DNA of 64,000 bases from Brevibacillus reuszeri (GCF_002897295.1 NZ_BEXF01000002.1:372001-436000), one strand, 5' to 3'. Shown: positions 42,676-52,196, counted from the stretch's first letter. Notes: generated by a model not told the origin, from the sequence alone. Translations and numbers: made by a program.

Positions 42676-44781
42676 ATGCTTCAAAATCAGCTACTATTTT
42701 CGTTCCTGAACCAAAAATTCAACACGATTCCTTTTCAACTATATTATTCCGAAACTTCGCTTCAAAAAGGTCAGCTCCTTTATGAGAGTGGGGAAACAGA
42801 AAAAAGAGAATCTCCCATTCCCTTTGAGCCAAGCAACGATAAATTCCAGATTCAAGCCGATACGGATCAGACACTCGTTTCCTTTTTTTATCCCGGTGAT
42901 ATTCAAGTCTTACTCCTGCTTAGGAGTCATGACGTAGTCCTTCTTGAAGAAGAGCTTGAAGCCATGTACGTCATGTGTTCTTTCCTCGGAATGGAAAACA
43001 AAATGAAAGCAAAAGACGCTGAGCTATCCAGCATGATCGAAAGCATTCGTTCCATCACCTCCTCACTGGAACCGCAAGAGGTGTTGAACAAAATCATTAC
43101 CCAAGCCCTCAGTGTCATTCACGCTGCCGATGCCGGCTACCTGCAGCTGTATGATAAACAAGCAGGAGAACTGACATCCCGAGCCGCTATTGGCTTTAAC
43201 TCCAATCTAGAGGAAACAAGAGTCAAGAGTGGTGAATCCATTACCGGAAAAGTGTTTCGGGACGGCACTCCTGTCATCTATCATTCCCGCTCGGAAATTT
43301 ATGAGGCGATGGCCGATCTCTCCCCGGAAAATTTCAGGCATATCCAGGCCGCGATTGACAGCTCTAAATTGAAATCACATATTTCCGTCCCTCTTTTACT
43401 GGAGGACAAAGCGATTGGTGTCATGACTGTGCAGCAGCATGACGCTGAAGGCAAGCTAAGCGAGGAGCACTTGCACCTCTTGGAAGGCTTTGCTGCACAA
43501 GCAGCGATTGCCATCCACAATGCCAAGCTTTATCAAAAAGCGAATGAACGCTTGGAGGAAATCTCAGAACTGACGAGGCAGCTGGAGGAAAAAAACAAGC
43601 TTCTTTTGCGAAGAGCAGAAATCCATGAGACCTTAACGCAATTTTCTCTCCAAAACAAAAGCGTCGAGTTCATGATCCATGAGTTAAACCGCATGATCAA
43701 CCGGGAAATTTTCTTTTTCGATCATTTAGATTCAGAGCTTTTTCCAAAAAAGGCATTAAATCTTCTCTACGCTAGTAATGACGAGCTTTCCCGAATTCTC
43801 CTCACCAGGAAAAAGCCTTTTTATATGAATGTCGTGGATCGCAACCAAAACGAAATTCACTACTGCGTTTACCCGATAATTTCAGATCGTGTCTCACTCG
43901 GCTGCTTCATTATCCCTCTTGTCACTCCGATATCCTCCCATGATCAAATGACCATCGAACAAGCCAGTTACGTCCTGGCTTTGGAGCTGACAAAACGGAA
44001 AACACAGGAAGAGGTTTACTATAAAAAAACACAGGAGCTATTCAATGACTTGCTGCAATACAAGGATCCGCGCTTGCTGGAGGAAGCTGGTGAATCGCTA
44101 GGACTGCATCCCAAAGCATTTTTTTCCGTCCTCGTACTGGAAGTCGCATCGTATACGGATTTGCAAGCGTTAGAAGCCGTCATTCATCGGCTCATTTCCA
44201 GAATGAAACGGCACACTCACGAAAAAGGAACGCTGATTTTTGGGCTCCACAACAAAGTAACGATCCTGTTTTCAACGAATGCTCCGAATGAAATCGACGA
44301 AGTAATAGGAGGTCTTCAATCACAGCTGCCAGATTGGGAAGACCGGGAAGAAACACTACTCCACGCAGGGGTAAGTACGTCCTATGAAGGGATTCATTCC
44401 ATCGCCAAATGCTATGATGAAGCGAGCAAATCCCTTTCCTATATGATCAATCGCAAAAAAACAGGGATCATGAGCTATAAAAAAATCGGAATCAATCGCT
44501 TGTTTTTGACTCAGCCCTTTGCTGAGATTGAGAGCTTTTCCAATGATATTTTGTCTCCGCTTCGCTCGGAGAAAGCCCAAAACAACGATTTGGAAAAGAC
44601 GCTTTTCACGTATATCAAATCAGATAAATCCGTTATCGAAACAGCGGAGAAGCTGCATATTCATAAAAATACGCTTTATCATCGGCTGAAAAAGATTGAG
44701 GAATTGCTGCAGCTGGAGCTTAATAATCCGGATGACTTTTTGCAGGTTCTATTGGCTTGTCATTTACACGAAACAGTTTGA
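42676..44781 (+). CDS. GAF-domain PucR-type transcriptional regulator
   Basis: 701 residues from ATG 42676, with GGGGGTG about 6 bp upstream; the frame continues to 42652 without a ribosome binding site. An N-terminal region of about 125 residues is not recognised. A GAF domain runs from about 128 to 292, followed by a coiled-coil linker (LEEISELTRQLEEKNKLLLRR). A middle region of PucR/CdaR type precedes the C-terminal HTH_30 with SVIETAEKLHIHKNTLYHRLKKIEE near 655-680. Such proteins activate catabolic genes on binding a small ligand. Divergent from the amidohydrolase/transporter pair, its likely target. An extended -10 TGTATACT lies near 42644-42651. Confidence 0.85.
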   Translation: MLQNQLLFSFLNQKFNTIPFQLYYSETSLQKGQLLYESGETEKRESPIPFEPSNDKFQIQADTDQTLVSFFYPGDIQVLLLLRSHDVVLLEEELEAMYVMCSFLGMENKMKAKDAELSSMIESIRSITSSLEPQEVLNKIITQALSVIHAADAGYLQLYDKQAGELTSRAAIGFNSNLEETRVKSGESITGKVFRDGTPVIYHSRSEIYEAMADLSPENFRHIQAAIDSSKLKSHISVPLLLEDKAIGVMTVQQHDAEGKLSEEHLHLLEGFAAQAAIAIHNAKLYQKANERLEEISELTRQLEEKNKLLLRRAEIHETLTQFSLQNKSVEFMIHELNRMINREIFFFDHLDSELFPKKALNLLYASNDELSRILLTRKKPFYMNVVDRNQNEIHYCVYPIISDRVSLGCFIIPLVTPISSHDQMTIEQASYVLALELTKRKTQEEVYYKKTQELFNDLLQYKDPRLLEEAGESLGLHPKAFFSVLVLEVASYTDLQALEAVIHRLISRMKRHTHEKGTLIFGLHNKVTILFSTNAPNEIDEVIGGLQSQLPDWEDREETLLHAGVSTSYEGIHSIAKCYDEASKSLSYMINRKKTGIMSYKKIGINRLFLTQPFAEIESFSNDILSPLRSEKAQNNDLEKTLFTYIKSDKSVIETAEKLHIHKNTLYHRLKKIEELLQLELNNPDDFLQVLLACHLHETV

Positions 44782-44795
44782 TGTATGGTAATGGA

Positions 44796-44841
44796 GAAAG
44801 AAAGCAACTGGTTTAACACCTCGTTGCTTTCTTCCCTTTTT
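44796..44841. terminator. Terminator between regulator and hypothetical gene
   Basis: Stem GAAAGAAAGCAAC / GTTGCTTTCTT with a 14-nt loop and CCCTTTTTC after it; works for the plus-strand regulator and probably for the converging gene. Confidence 0.75.
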
Positions 44842-44848
44842 CGGAGCC

Positions 44849-45652
44849 TCAATCCATCGATGCCTTGATTTTCTCTCGTATGGCATCAATTACATGATAA
44901 ATAAGCTGCATACGTTCAGGTGTGGGCCAGTCGCCACGATGATGACACCCCCGCTCCTCCATAAGCAGAAATGCCCGTAAATCCCATAGGGAGCAGCCAG
45001 CTAAATCGTCGCCCCGCTCGTTCTCTAGCTCGATCCGGTCTGACGCCTGAAAGCACTCCTCAAAGGATTCATATTCATCGAATGTCTTCGCGAACCAAGT
45101 AATGCTCTCCCAACCTGCCATCTCTCCCGGCAAGTCGTCCTCGGTTAGCTCTGCGCTGGCAATATCGCGATATTCATCATGCACTTCCACCATATCTAGC
45201 TCTGGTACAGTCTGACCGCTCCCAATCCTGCTTCGCAAATCCTCCGTCACGCGCCGGAGGATCTCTTGCCCCTCGTCTGTGTTTAATGGGACCAGCTCAC
45301 GAGCCTCAAGCCGCGTCTTGTCAAACTCAGCCTTGCCTACTGAAAAAGAGCTTGTCGTGTATGCGTAAGCAACCTCGTCCGCCAAATCGCTCATTTTGTA
45401 TAGATACAAACCGTCCTTGCAAAATGATTGCGGATAACGGTTTTCCTGCCATAATTCAGCAAGCAGGCTTTCCACTCTTGCATCCACTTCAAGGACACTC
45501 TCACAATCACGAATCAGTAAACGGCTATGCCCTTTTCCCGTAGTTTTGCTAAACGCGATCGCACCATTTCGGACATCACCAAAATTCGTATAATGCACGA
45601 TTATTTTATCGGGACTCTCAGCAGCTTTGTACAAATAAATCGGTGTTTTCAT
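44849..45652 (-). CDS. Hypothetical protein, immunity-island member
   Basis: 267 residues from ATG 45652 (GAGG 9 bp upstream; the frame begins at a TTG overlapping the previous gene). I do not recognise the family. No signal peptide or membrane helix. The N-terminus (KTPIYLYKAAESPDKIIVHYTNFGD) and repeated acidic stretches resemble other stand-alone cytosolic proteins in polymorphic-toxin immunity clusters. Starts 14 bp after the Imm51-like gene, so the two are probably one operon. Confidence 0.65.
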   Translation of the reverse strand: MKTPIYLYKAAESPDKIIVHYTNFGDVRNGAIAFSKTTGKGHSRLLIRDCESVLEVDARVESLLAELWQENRYPQSFCKDGLYLYKMSDLADEVAYAYTTSSFSVGKAEFDKTRLEARELVPLNTDEGQEILRRVTEDLRSRIGSGQTVPELDMVEVHDEYRDIASAELTEDDLPGEMAGWESITWFAKTFDEYESFEECFQASDRIELENERGDDLAGCSLWDLRAFLLMEERGCHHRGDWPTPERMQLIYHVIDAIREKIKASMD

Positions 45653-45666
45653 CACAATCAGCCTCG

Positions 45667-46050
45667 TCAATCCAATTCCGCGCGGGAGAATAAATCTCGG
45701 ATGAGAGCGTCGTCCTCACACGCATCCTTAAATCCGATCGCAAACTGCTTCAAAGCCTCTCTGTTATTAGAGTAAGCGCAGAACATGCTCCCTTCAGGAT
45801 CAAAACGAACGACATCGACCAGCTGAGGCATGCGCTCCTGTATAAAAACGGCTGCCAGTGAGCCCCAATCGTAACCGTTGCCTTCAAATCCTTCCTCCTC
45901 TCTCATTTGAAAAACCTCATGCTTATAAGTACCAACATTCAAAATGACGGACGTACTGCCACTATCATGCTCAATCAACAGAAACGGCTTTAGTTTTTCC
46001 TCCAAGTCCATAGACAGCTCCGACTGATAATCCATAGAGTCCTTATTCAT
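45667..46050 (-). CDS. Imm51-like immunity protein
   Basis: 127 residues. The core GFEGNGYDWGSLAAVFIQERMP followed by VRFDPEGSMFCAYSNN is what I know of the Imm51 family of polymorphic-toxin immunity proteins, which bind and neutralise a nuclease-type toxin domain in the cytosol. GGAGG about 11 bp before the ATG. No toxin gene lies in the window, so this is an orphan immunity protein unless the toxin is elsewhere. Confidence 0.75.
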   Translation of the reverse strand: MNKDSMDYQSELSMDLEEKLKPFLLIEHDSGSTSVILNVGTYKHEVFQMREEEGFEGNGYDWGSLAAVFIQERMPQLVDVVRFDPEGSMFCAYSNNREALKQFAIGFKDACEDDALIRDLFSRAELD

Positions 46051-46288
46051 ATGCTACAACTCCTCCATCTTTATGAAAGGTGAATACTACCTGCCCTGAC
46101 ATATTTGTATGCCCTGAGTGAAGTTTTCATTTTCTTGAATAAAACCTTTATTTTGGGAACAAAAGTCTCAGTACAAATGGTTTTCAATGTGATAAACTAC
46201 TGATCAGATTAGCCACCCTTTTATTTCCATATGCAACAGTAAGCAGACCGTTTCTTTCGTTTACCAACTGAAGCGAGGTGTATACGAT

Positions 46289-46663
46289 TTGACTACCATC
46301 ATTGTCGTAATCGTCATTTGCTCACTACTCTCGGCATCACTGACGCTCACATTCGTCTTCAGGACTTTGCGAACCCAGAAACAGAAGCAATCACAGCGCA
46401 GGACGATCCTCACCGAGGGCACTTCCGCACAAGCCGTTATCAACTCGATTCAGCAAACAAATGTACGAATCGACGATAATCCAGAGGTATTACTTGATCT
46501 GACAGTCACAAAGCAGGATGGTCTTGTACTCCATACCGTGGTAAAGACCGTCATTCCCATCGTGCATATTCCTGCCTTTCAAAAAGGCAACACCGTTGAA
46601 GTGAAATATATGACGATAGACGACGAGCAAAAATTCGAGGTAGTAGGTGCCTATGTACCTTGA
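46289..46663 (+). CDS. Small single-span membrane protein
   Basis: 124 residues with one N-terminal helix (about 3-26), a basic linker and a compact domain rich in beta strands (EVLLDLTVTKQDGLVLHTVVKTVI, GNTVEVKYMTIDDEQKFEVV) of an OB-like or DUF3592-like look. TTG start with GAGGTG about 8 bp upstream. Function unknown; stands alone between two groups of minus-strand genes. Confidence 0.65.
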   Translation: MTTIIVVIVICSLLSASLTLTFVFRTLRTQKQKQSQRRTILTEGTSAQAVINSIQQTNVRIDDNPEVLLDLTVTKQDGLVLHTVVKTVIPIVHIPAFQKGNTVEVKYMTIDDEQKFEVVGAYVP

Positions 46664-46689
46664 TAAGGGATTTCCCACCCTTACAGGCT

Positions 46690-47472
46690 CTACTTCTTCG
46701 CAGACTGTGAAATAAACTCACCGAAACTGATTTTGCGCATTTCATAATCCGCACCGATGCTCTTTAGCTCGTCCTCGATTTTCGCGGCAACCTGACTAAT
46801 CCCCTTGAAAACGAGCAAAGGCACCTCTTCTAAATACGCTTTCGCTTGCGAATAATCACAAGAGAACGTTTTTTTGATAAACAACAGTGTTTTGATCTTA
46901 TCGCTGCCCGCTCCTGTGATAAAAACGTTGTAGTACTCGTATTCTTCGTCAGTGCTTTCCCACTCCGAATCATACTCACGCGGTCGCAGAACACTATGCA
47001 GAAACTCAACGAGGTTGTCATAGGCAATGGAAAAATCCCACGTGCCCGTCCCATGCTCGGCAGTATAAATGACAGTATCTCCTCTGGATAGATCAATACA
47101 ATAAGGGTCACCCTCATCCGAGGCAATAACCAGATAGTCATTCGGCCATTCTGTTATAACTTCATTTGTAACAGGATTAAAATTGTATCCCAATTGACCT
47201 TGCTGCAGATCCTTGGCCCCGTAGATATCAAGATTGATATATTCGTCCGTGCCCCAGCTAACCATTTCAGGAACATAGTGCATTAAAAAGTACACGTATT
47301 CATTGGGCAGACGCCATTGTTCCGTAACGACTTGTATGGCCTGCTCCTCTGCTTCGGTAATCAGCTGCATCGGATACTTTGCGTAAAAATCGGGATCCTG
47401 TTCACGCATCGCCGCTAATACCTCTTGCATCTTCTCTAGCACGGCATCGATTTCTTTATAATCATTCTCCAA
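46690..47472 (-). CDS. SUKH (SMI1/KNR4) protein fused to L7/L12-like domain
   Basis: 260 residues; TTG start with GAGGTG 6 bp upstream. Residues about 35-160 look like an SMI1/KNR4 (SUKH) domain: ITEAEEQAIQVVTEQWRLPNEYVYFLMHY, WPNDYLVIASDEGDPYCIDL, TWDFSIAYDNLVEFL. Residues about 182-247 match the pattern of the ribosomal protein L7/L12 C-terminal domain (GSDKIKTLLFIKKT, YSQAKAYLEEVPLLVFKGISQ, KIEDELKSIGADYEM). SUKH proteins are mostly immunity proteins; the second domain may aid toxin recognition or link to the ribosome. The next SUKH-like gene lies 31 bp upstream. Confidence 0.78.
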   Translation of the reverse strand: MENDYKEIDAVLEKMQEVLAAMREQDPDFYAKYPMQLITEAEEQAIQVVTEQWRLPNEYVYFLMHYVPEMVSWGTDEYINLDIYGAKDLQQGQLGYNFNPVTNEVITEWPNDYLVIASDEGDPYCIDLSRGDTVIYTAEHGTGTWDFSIAYDNLVEFLHSVLRPREYDSEWESTDEEYEYYNVFITGAGSDKIKTLLFIKKTFSCDYSQAKAYLEEVPLLVFKGISQVAAKIEDELKSIGADYEMRKISFGEFISQSAKK

Positions 47473-47503
47473 AGCTTTTCACCTCTACTAAAACCAGCTT
47501 TTA

Positions 47504-48253
47504 TTATGCAGGATATGCTTCGCACCCATTTGATAAGAGCCATTGCTCCATAACGGCAAACTCCTGTTGAGCATCCTGTTCATACATGACAGCCACTTCT
47601 TGTTTGTTGGCATAATTAAATCGGATATACCCGCCCAGCTGCCGGTAGAACAGTTTGCATGTATATTGTGTTTCTATAGAAAAGTCAGGAGAATAAACTC
47701 CTCGGCACTTTTCGGCCAGCTCCGGCAGAGAAACATGAGAAACATGCCCCTGTTTCGGCGGCAAGCGCAAAAAAACATGGCTTTGAGAACCCGTCCATGT
47801 TTCATAATAGGCGGCCTCCTCAAAGTCTCGTCCATATACTTGACGATAGATTTCGTCCAGCACCTTGGCGTACGACCCATCGTCTTCCTGCTCCCGCTCC
47901 TGCAACGTAATCGCCCGCAAATACTCCTCATGCCGGGGCAACCAGATCAGCTGAGCCGTCTGGGGATGCACCGCCAAAAAGTCACCGTCAACTGTTGTGC
48001 CTATCGCTACACACTGTCCGATCTGTTGCTCTGTAATCGGGCTGTCCGCGTCGTGCTCCCATAAATCGTACTCGGCAAAAGGTTTAAGCACCTCAGTATC
48101 CGGTAACTGAACATTCATCCACCCTCTATACGTCCCTTCCCCGAACTGCTGCAAAAAATGGAGGTAACCAGGCGGATAAACCGTGAATTCTTCCTCCGCA
48201 AGCATTTGGTTTTGGTCGCGGGACAATGACTTTGGCTGTGACACCATGTACAT
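47504..48253 (-). CDS. SMI1/KNR4 (SUKH)-like protein
   Basis: 249 residues. Front part YPPGYLHFLQQFGEGTYRGWMNV, then DGDFLAVHPQTAQLIWLPRHEEYLRA, is the SUKH layout (protein-binding domain of immunity and cell-wall-linked proteins). The rest is less clear. GGAGGAG 5-6 bp before the ATG. Probably one operon with the SUKH-L7/L12 fusion gene; the two may bind the same toxin family. Confidence 0.72.
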   Translation of the reverse strand: MYMVSQPKSLSRDQNQMLAEEEFTVYPPGYLHFLQQFGEGTYRGWMNVQLPDTEVLKPFAEYDLWEHDADSPITEQQIGQCVAIGTTVDGDFLAVHPQTAQLIWLPRHEEYLRAITLQEREQEDDGSYAKVLDEIYRQVYGRDFEEAAYYETWTGSQSHVFLRLPPKQGHVSHVSLPELAEKCRGVYSPDFSIETQYTCKLFYRQLGGYIRFNYANKQEVAVMYEQDAQQEFAVMEQWLLSNGCEAYPA

Positions 48254-48452
48254 GATTACTCCTCCTGTATTCGCTTCCCCCCAACATCCCCGCCCAACAG
48301 ACGATTACTGGATTCGAGTCCCGGGAGATTCACTCTAAAGGCAATGAAAATCTCTTTAGTCATTCCACAATTTCAAAAATATTCCTTTGGGTCTGGAACA
48401 AGTCATTAAAAAATGGTACTTGTGACCCAATAAGCTTTTCCGAAAGCAAAAT

Positions 48453-48480
48453 AAAAAGCGCCCGGATTACCGGACGCTAC
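48453..48480 (-). terminator. Terminator of mqo
   Basis: Minus-strand stem AGCGTCCGG / CCGGGCGCT (one G-U pair) with a 4-nt loop followed by TTTTTATTTT. Confidence 0.85.
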
Positions 48481-48521
48481 TTATTTACGATCTACTTTTG
48501 ATGACTATTTTGAGAGGCTGT

Positions 48522-50024
48522 TTAGTTGATGAGGGCAGGTTCGCTTTTCAAACCAAGTACCTTCGATGTTGTAGCATGAACTTCTTCTAACAGCTCTGGG
48601 TTCTCCAGAAGTGATACGCCATAAGATGGAATCATTTCTTTTATTTTCGGTTCCCACTCGTTTATATGTTGTGGGAAGCACTTTTTCATTACCTCAAGCA
48701 TGACGGAAACAGCTGTAGAAGCACCTGGTGACGCACCCAGCAACGCTGCAATCGAGCCATCGCTGGCAGTAATAACTTCAGTACCAAATTGAAGCGTTCC
48801 TTTGCCGCCTGCTTCTGTATCCTTGATAACTTGTACACGCTGACCCGCTACAACCAAATCCCAATCCTCGCTTTTCGCGTTCGGGATAAACTCGCGCAGC
48901 TCTTCCATGCGCTGTTCTTTCGATAGCATAACTTGCTGGATCAGGTATTTCGTCAGTGACATTTCTTTTGCCCCTGCCGCCAACATCGTCAAAACATTGT
49001 TCGGCTTTACAGAAGTGACTAAATCAAGCATAGAGCCTGTTTTTAAGAACTTTGGAGAAAAACCGGCAAACGGGCCAAATAGTAACGATTTTTTGTTATC
49101 GATATAGCGTGTGTCCAGATGCGGAACAGACATTGGCGGAGCACCAACTTTAGCTTTACCATATACTTTTGCATGGTGCTGCTCGACAATATCCTGGTTT
49201 TTACAGACCATAAAGATTCCGCTTACTGGGAAACCCCCGATATGCTTTCCTTCAGGAATACCGGATTTTTGCAGCAAATGCAAGCTTCCGCCTCCACCAC
49301 CGATAAAGACAAATTTAGCTGTATGGCGTTCAACGCTTCCGTTAGTGAGATTTTTCACTTTTAATTCCCAAGCGCCATCGCCCATACGTTTAATATTATC
49401 AACACAATGCTCGTAGTTTACTTCAACATCTTTCTTCTGCAGGTGGTCAAACAGCATGCGTGTCAACGCACCGAAATTGACATCCGTTCCAGTGTCAATT
49501 TTTGTTGCAGCGATTGGCTCATTCGATGTACGATCTGTCATTACAAGCGGAAGCCATTCCATCAGCTTCTCTGGGTCTTCAGAGAATTCCATCCCTTGAA
49601 AGAGTGGATTACCTGACATTGCTTCAAACCGCTTCTTTAAGAACGAAACATCCTTTTCCCCTTGTACCAAGCTCATATGAGGCAATGGCATAATAAATTC
49701 ATTCGGATTACTAATCAGCTTGTTGTTTACAAGGTAGGACCAAAACTGCATGGAAACCTGGAACTGTTCATTGATTTTAATTGCTTTGCTGATGTCCACG
49801 GAACCATCCGACTTCTCGGTTGTGTAGTTCAGCTCACAGAGCGCAGCATGTCCCGTCCCCGCATTGTTCCATTCGTTAGAGCTTTCCTCTCCTGCTTTTG
49901 AAAGCTTCTCAAACACTGTAATTTTCCAGTCTGGTACTAATTCCTTCAGCAGTGACCCTAGAGTCGCACTCATGATTCCGGCACCAATTAAGATAACGTC
50001 TGTTTGATTTTGTCTGTTACTCAT
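48522..50024 (-). CDS. mqo: Malate:quinone oxidoreductase
   Basis: 500 residues from ATG 50024 (GGACGG upstream; the frame continues to 50093 without a start of merit). The N-terminus [20 protein letters not shown] is the FAD dinucleotide-binding fold; [19 protein letters not shown] and [21 protein letters not shown] are mqo hallmarks. The membrane-associated enzyme oxidises malate to oxaloacetate and passes electrons to the quinone pool, replacing or supporting malate dehydrogenase. A structured GC-rich leader lies 50-100 bp upstream. Stands alone between the orphan genes. Confidence 0.96.
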   Translation of the reverse strand: MSNRQNQTDVILIGAGIMSATLGSLLKELVPDWKITVFEKLSKAGEESSNEWNNAGTGHAALCELNYTTEKSDGSVDISKAIKINEQFQVSMQFWSYLVNNKLISNPNEFIMPLPHMSLVQGEKDVSFLKKRFEAMSGNPLFQGMEFSEDPEKLMEWLPLVMTDRTSNEPIAATKIDTGTDVNFGALTRMLFDHLQKKDVEVNYEHCVDNIKRMGDGAWELKVKNLTNGSVERHTAKFVFIGGGGGSLHLLQKSGIPEGKHIGGFPVSGIFMVCKNQDIVEQHHAKVYGKAKVGAPPMSVPHLDTRYIDNKKSLLFGPFAGFSPKFLKTGSMLDLVTSVKPNNVLTMLAAGAKEMSLTKYLIQQVMLSKEQRMEELREFIPNAKSEDWDLVVAGQRVQVIKDTEAGGKGTLQFGTEVITASDGSIAALLGASPGASTAVSVMLEVMKKCFPQHINEWEPKIKEMIPSYGVSLLENPELLEEVHATTSKVLGLKSEPALIN

Positions 50025-50063
50025 TTTTACCGTCCTAACTCGCTGGTATTTGGAGAAAAGATG

Positions 50064-50122
50064 CAGGCGGCTCCTGATCTGGCCCCGTTGCAAGTCAGGG
50101 TGCTACCTAGTACACACCTTTT
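50064..50122 (-). ncRNA. Candidate structured leader RNA of mqo
   Basis: Between the presumed promoter and mqo an island of GC-rich sequence stands out in an AT-rich interval. On the minus strand GGTG/CACC (about 50099-50122) and then CCTGA/TCAGG (50095-50099 with 50073-50077) can form two adjacent stems, with an unpaired stretch between the arms. I could not assign it to any riboswitch class I know. It could be a ribosomal or metabolite-sensing leader or a conserved palindrome of another kind. Confidence 0.35.
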
Positions 50123-50490
50123 CTGGAATAATTACAACCTGTATATAGTGTAACACTTTTATCTGTAGAATAAAATATTTGCTATATATTGATAGAAATG
50201 TGCTATTAATTAGCCGACAAATTTCAGTAATGACACACTATTGTAATTAAGCTGTCACAATTCAAGCAAGGTCCTAAAAATGCGTAAAATCAATGGTTGA
50301 GCCTTACTACTAGCGGGATTACAACCTTTTGTGGGTTTCAAAAATACTCAACTCCCGGCTTCCCGTTTTCCCCTTATCATTTGTCGAAATTTCCCTGACC
50401 ATACGGAATCAGTCTTTTGACACTATGATTCCCGATTACAAAACCTTACAATTATTAGGAAAAAAATTAATTAAATAGGAGGATCGAGCA
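50123..50490. other. Non-coding interval between mqo and a hypothetical gene
   Basis: AT-rich, with no gene-sized open frame. The left part carries the presumed mqo promoter. The right end has AGGAGG just before the TTG start of the plus-strand gene. Nothing else is recognisable. Confidence 0.5.
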
Positions 50491-52155
50491 TTGAATCAGG
50501 CTGTAGAAGCTTTTCTGGATGATGTTTGGAAAGAAATCACTGAGATTTACGCAAAAGAAAGCCAACGAATAAATGCTCTGAAGAACCAAAGCCGCTTACA
50601 GGCAGGAATTAAGGATTATCTTCGTGTCGCTTGGAGAAAAGGGAAATTTAACTGGGCAGATGGGGATATTCATATCGATATTTATGAACCCTTTTCTTGG
50701 AGCGACAGCTCATATAAAAGCAACGCTGGTCCTTACATCTCGGAATTAACCGATGAGATGCTAACCGAGGAGTTCTTTCCCGCTTTATGTCAGCGTGTAG
50801 ATACCCTTTTCCGCTCGGATGAACTCGGTCCCCGTTTTTTTGATTACAAATTTGAAGTCGTATTTGAATTTGAACGGGAACAATCCAAACTGAGTCTGCA
50901 TCGCCAGCTACTGCATGAGTCCAAGCTTATTTTGCTCCAAAAATCACTAGAGTATTTTATTCAAACCAAGATTATCCCCTATCCACCCGTGCTGCCCAAT
51001 GAAAATGACATGTTCTTCTTCGCTCGGCACTTGATCAATCCTGACCTGATGAAACAGGAAGAGAAGGAAATCGATCCATTAGTGCGGCGTCTTTCCGACA
51101 AGCTGCATACGAACCAAAAACGTAAAACGGAGTGGGTCGGTCATTATACCTCCGCCTTCAATAGCTGGGCACAGGATTATTTTCTGCCCAAGCATTTTGT
51201 TCGTCCTGGTGATTATGGGTACGAGTGGATTATAAAGGAGCAGCCGGAGCGTCAAGCAGTTGATCCCGGGGAGATAGAGTTCTTCCTCTATGTGGCTTTA
51301 CAGGTCGGAATCACCCAGCCGGATACCCGCAAGAAATATCTGGAGCTCGCCGTCCAGCTGGGTTCCAAACGAGCAGAAGATTATTTAAAAGTGGGCAGTG
51401 GAAAATTCACGAGTAAACATCGGGGAGAGCTAGTCGAATGCAGTAACAATGACGTTACGCAGACGATTGATATCCGAATCCTCTCTGAAGAGGAGAAGGC
51501 GTACGAGGAAGCATTGGATTATATAATCAGCCTTTTGCGGCAGGATTTCCCCAAAGGCTACAAGCTCAAGCTGAAAAGCAGCCAAAAGCATTTATTACCG
51601 ATGAAAAATTTAGCGAAATCCAAGCTGCATCAGTTTTTTGCAAATGCACTCAAGTTTCCAGCCCTGTTCCCTAAAATTGCAGAGTATGCCGAGATAGCTA
51701 TGGAAGAGTTCGCGTGGTACGGTGATGTAGAACCGGGTGAAAAATCAGTGATGCCAGGCACCTACGCCGTATTTGGCCTTGGGTTGTACAGTGACGCTTA
51801 CTTTCCATTGGTTTGCCGCTATATGGAGCTGGTTGATTCGGAGCATCAATTGGCGCAGGACAATTACGCGGAGGCATTTATTGAAGCTCATGGCGTAAAA
51901 GCAGCGCATATGCCGACAATCGTCTCGATCTTACTCGGTGGTAACGAGGAAGGGAAGCGTGTCAAAAATATCGCGATCGACAGTACCGAGCTTGCAGATG
52001 CGCTTGTCCAGGTGCTAAAAGGCAAAGAAAGCTATGAACGCGAGCTGGTGGTCCATCGAATTTTCGGAAGTGCGGACAAGCTTGCAAAAGCGACCAAGAA
52101 AGCGCAGCCTCCTCTGAAGGAAGGTCTTGAGCAGCTGTTGGCGCTTTTAGGATAA
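50491..52155 (+). CDS. Large hypothetical protein (possibly DUF6138 family)
   Basis: 554 residues; TTG start with AGGAGG about 8 bp upstream. No signal peptide or membrane helix. N-terminal region of about 230 residues with helical VEAFLDDVWKEITEIYAKES, a middle with TPR/SEL1-like LELAVQLGSKRAEDYLKVG, and a C-terminal ADALVQVLKGKESYERELVVHRIF. From memory it is like the DUF6138 proteins found next to immunity and SMI1 genes in Bacillales, but I cannot confirm. Converges on the YdeI-like gene. Confidence 0.7.
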   Translation: MNQAVEAFLDDVWKEITEIYAKESQRINALKNQSRLQAGIKDYLRVAWRKGKFNWADGDIHIDIYEPFSWSDSSYKSNAGPYISELTDEMLTEEFFPALCQRVDTLFRSDELGPRFFDYKFEVVFEFEREQSKLSLHRQLLHESKLILLQKSLEYFIQTKIIPYPPVLPNENDMFFFARHLINPDLMKQEEKEIDPLVRRLSDKLHTNQKRKTEWVGHYTSAFNSWAQDYFLPKHFVRPGDYGYEWIIKEQPERQAVDPGEIEFFLYVALQVGITQPDTRKKYLELAVQLGSKRAEDYLKVGSGKFTSKHRGELVECSNNDVTQTIDIRILSEEEKAYEEALDYIISLLRQDFPKGYKLKLKSSQKHLLPMKNLAKSKLHQFFANALKFPALFPKIAEYAEIAMEEFAWYGDVEPGEKSVMPGTYAVFGLGLYSDAYFPLVCRYMELVDSEHQLAQDNYAEAFIEAHGVKAAHMPTIVSILLGGNEEGKRVKNIAIDSTELADALVQVLKGKESYERELVVHRIFGSADKLAKATKKAQPPLKEGLEQLLALLG

Positions 52156-52190
52156 AAAGAAACCACTCCTGACGATGGAGTGGTTTCTCT
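52153..52190. terminator. Bidirectional terminator
   Basis: Stem AGAAACCACTCC / GGAGTGGTTTCT with a 7-nt loop, an A run on its left and CTTGCTT on its right; serves both converging genes. Confidence 0.85.
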
Positions 52191-52196
52191 TGCTTA

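Noticed and set aside
50085..50115. T-box-like GGGTGCTACC on the plus strand before the large hypothetical gene
   Set aside because: The rest of a T-box (specifier loop, AG bulge, full AGGGTGG tail) is missing and the next plus-strand start is almost 400 bp away.
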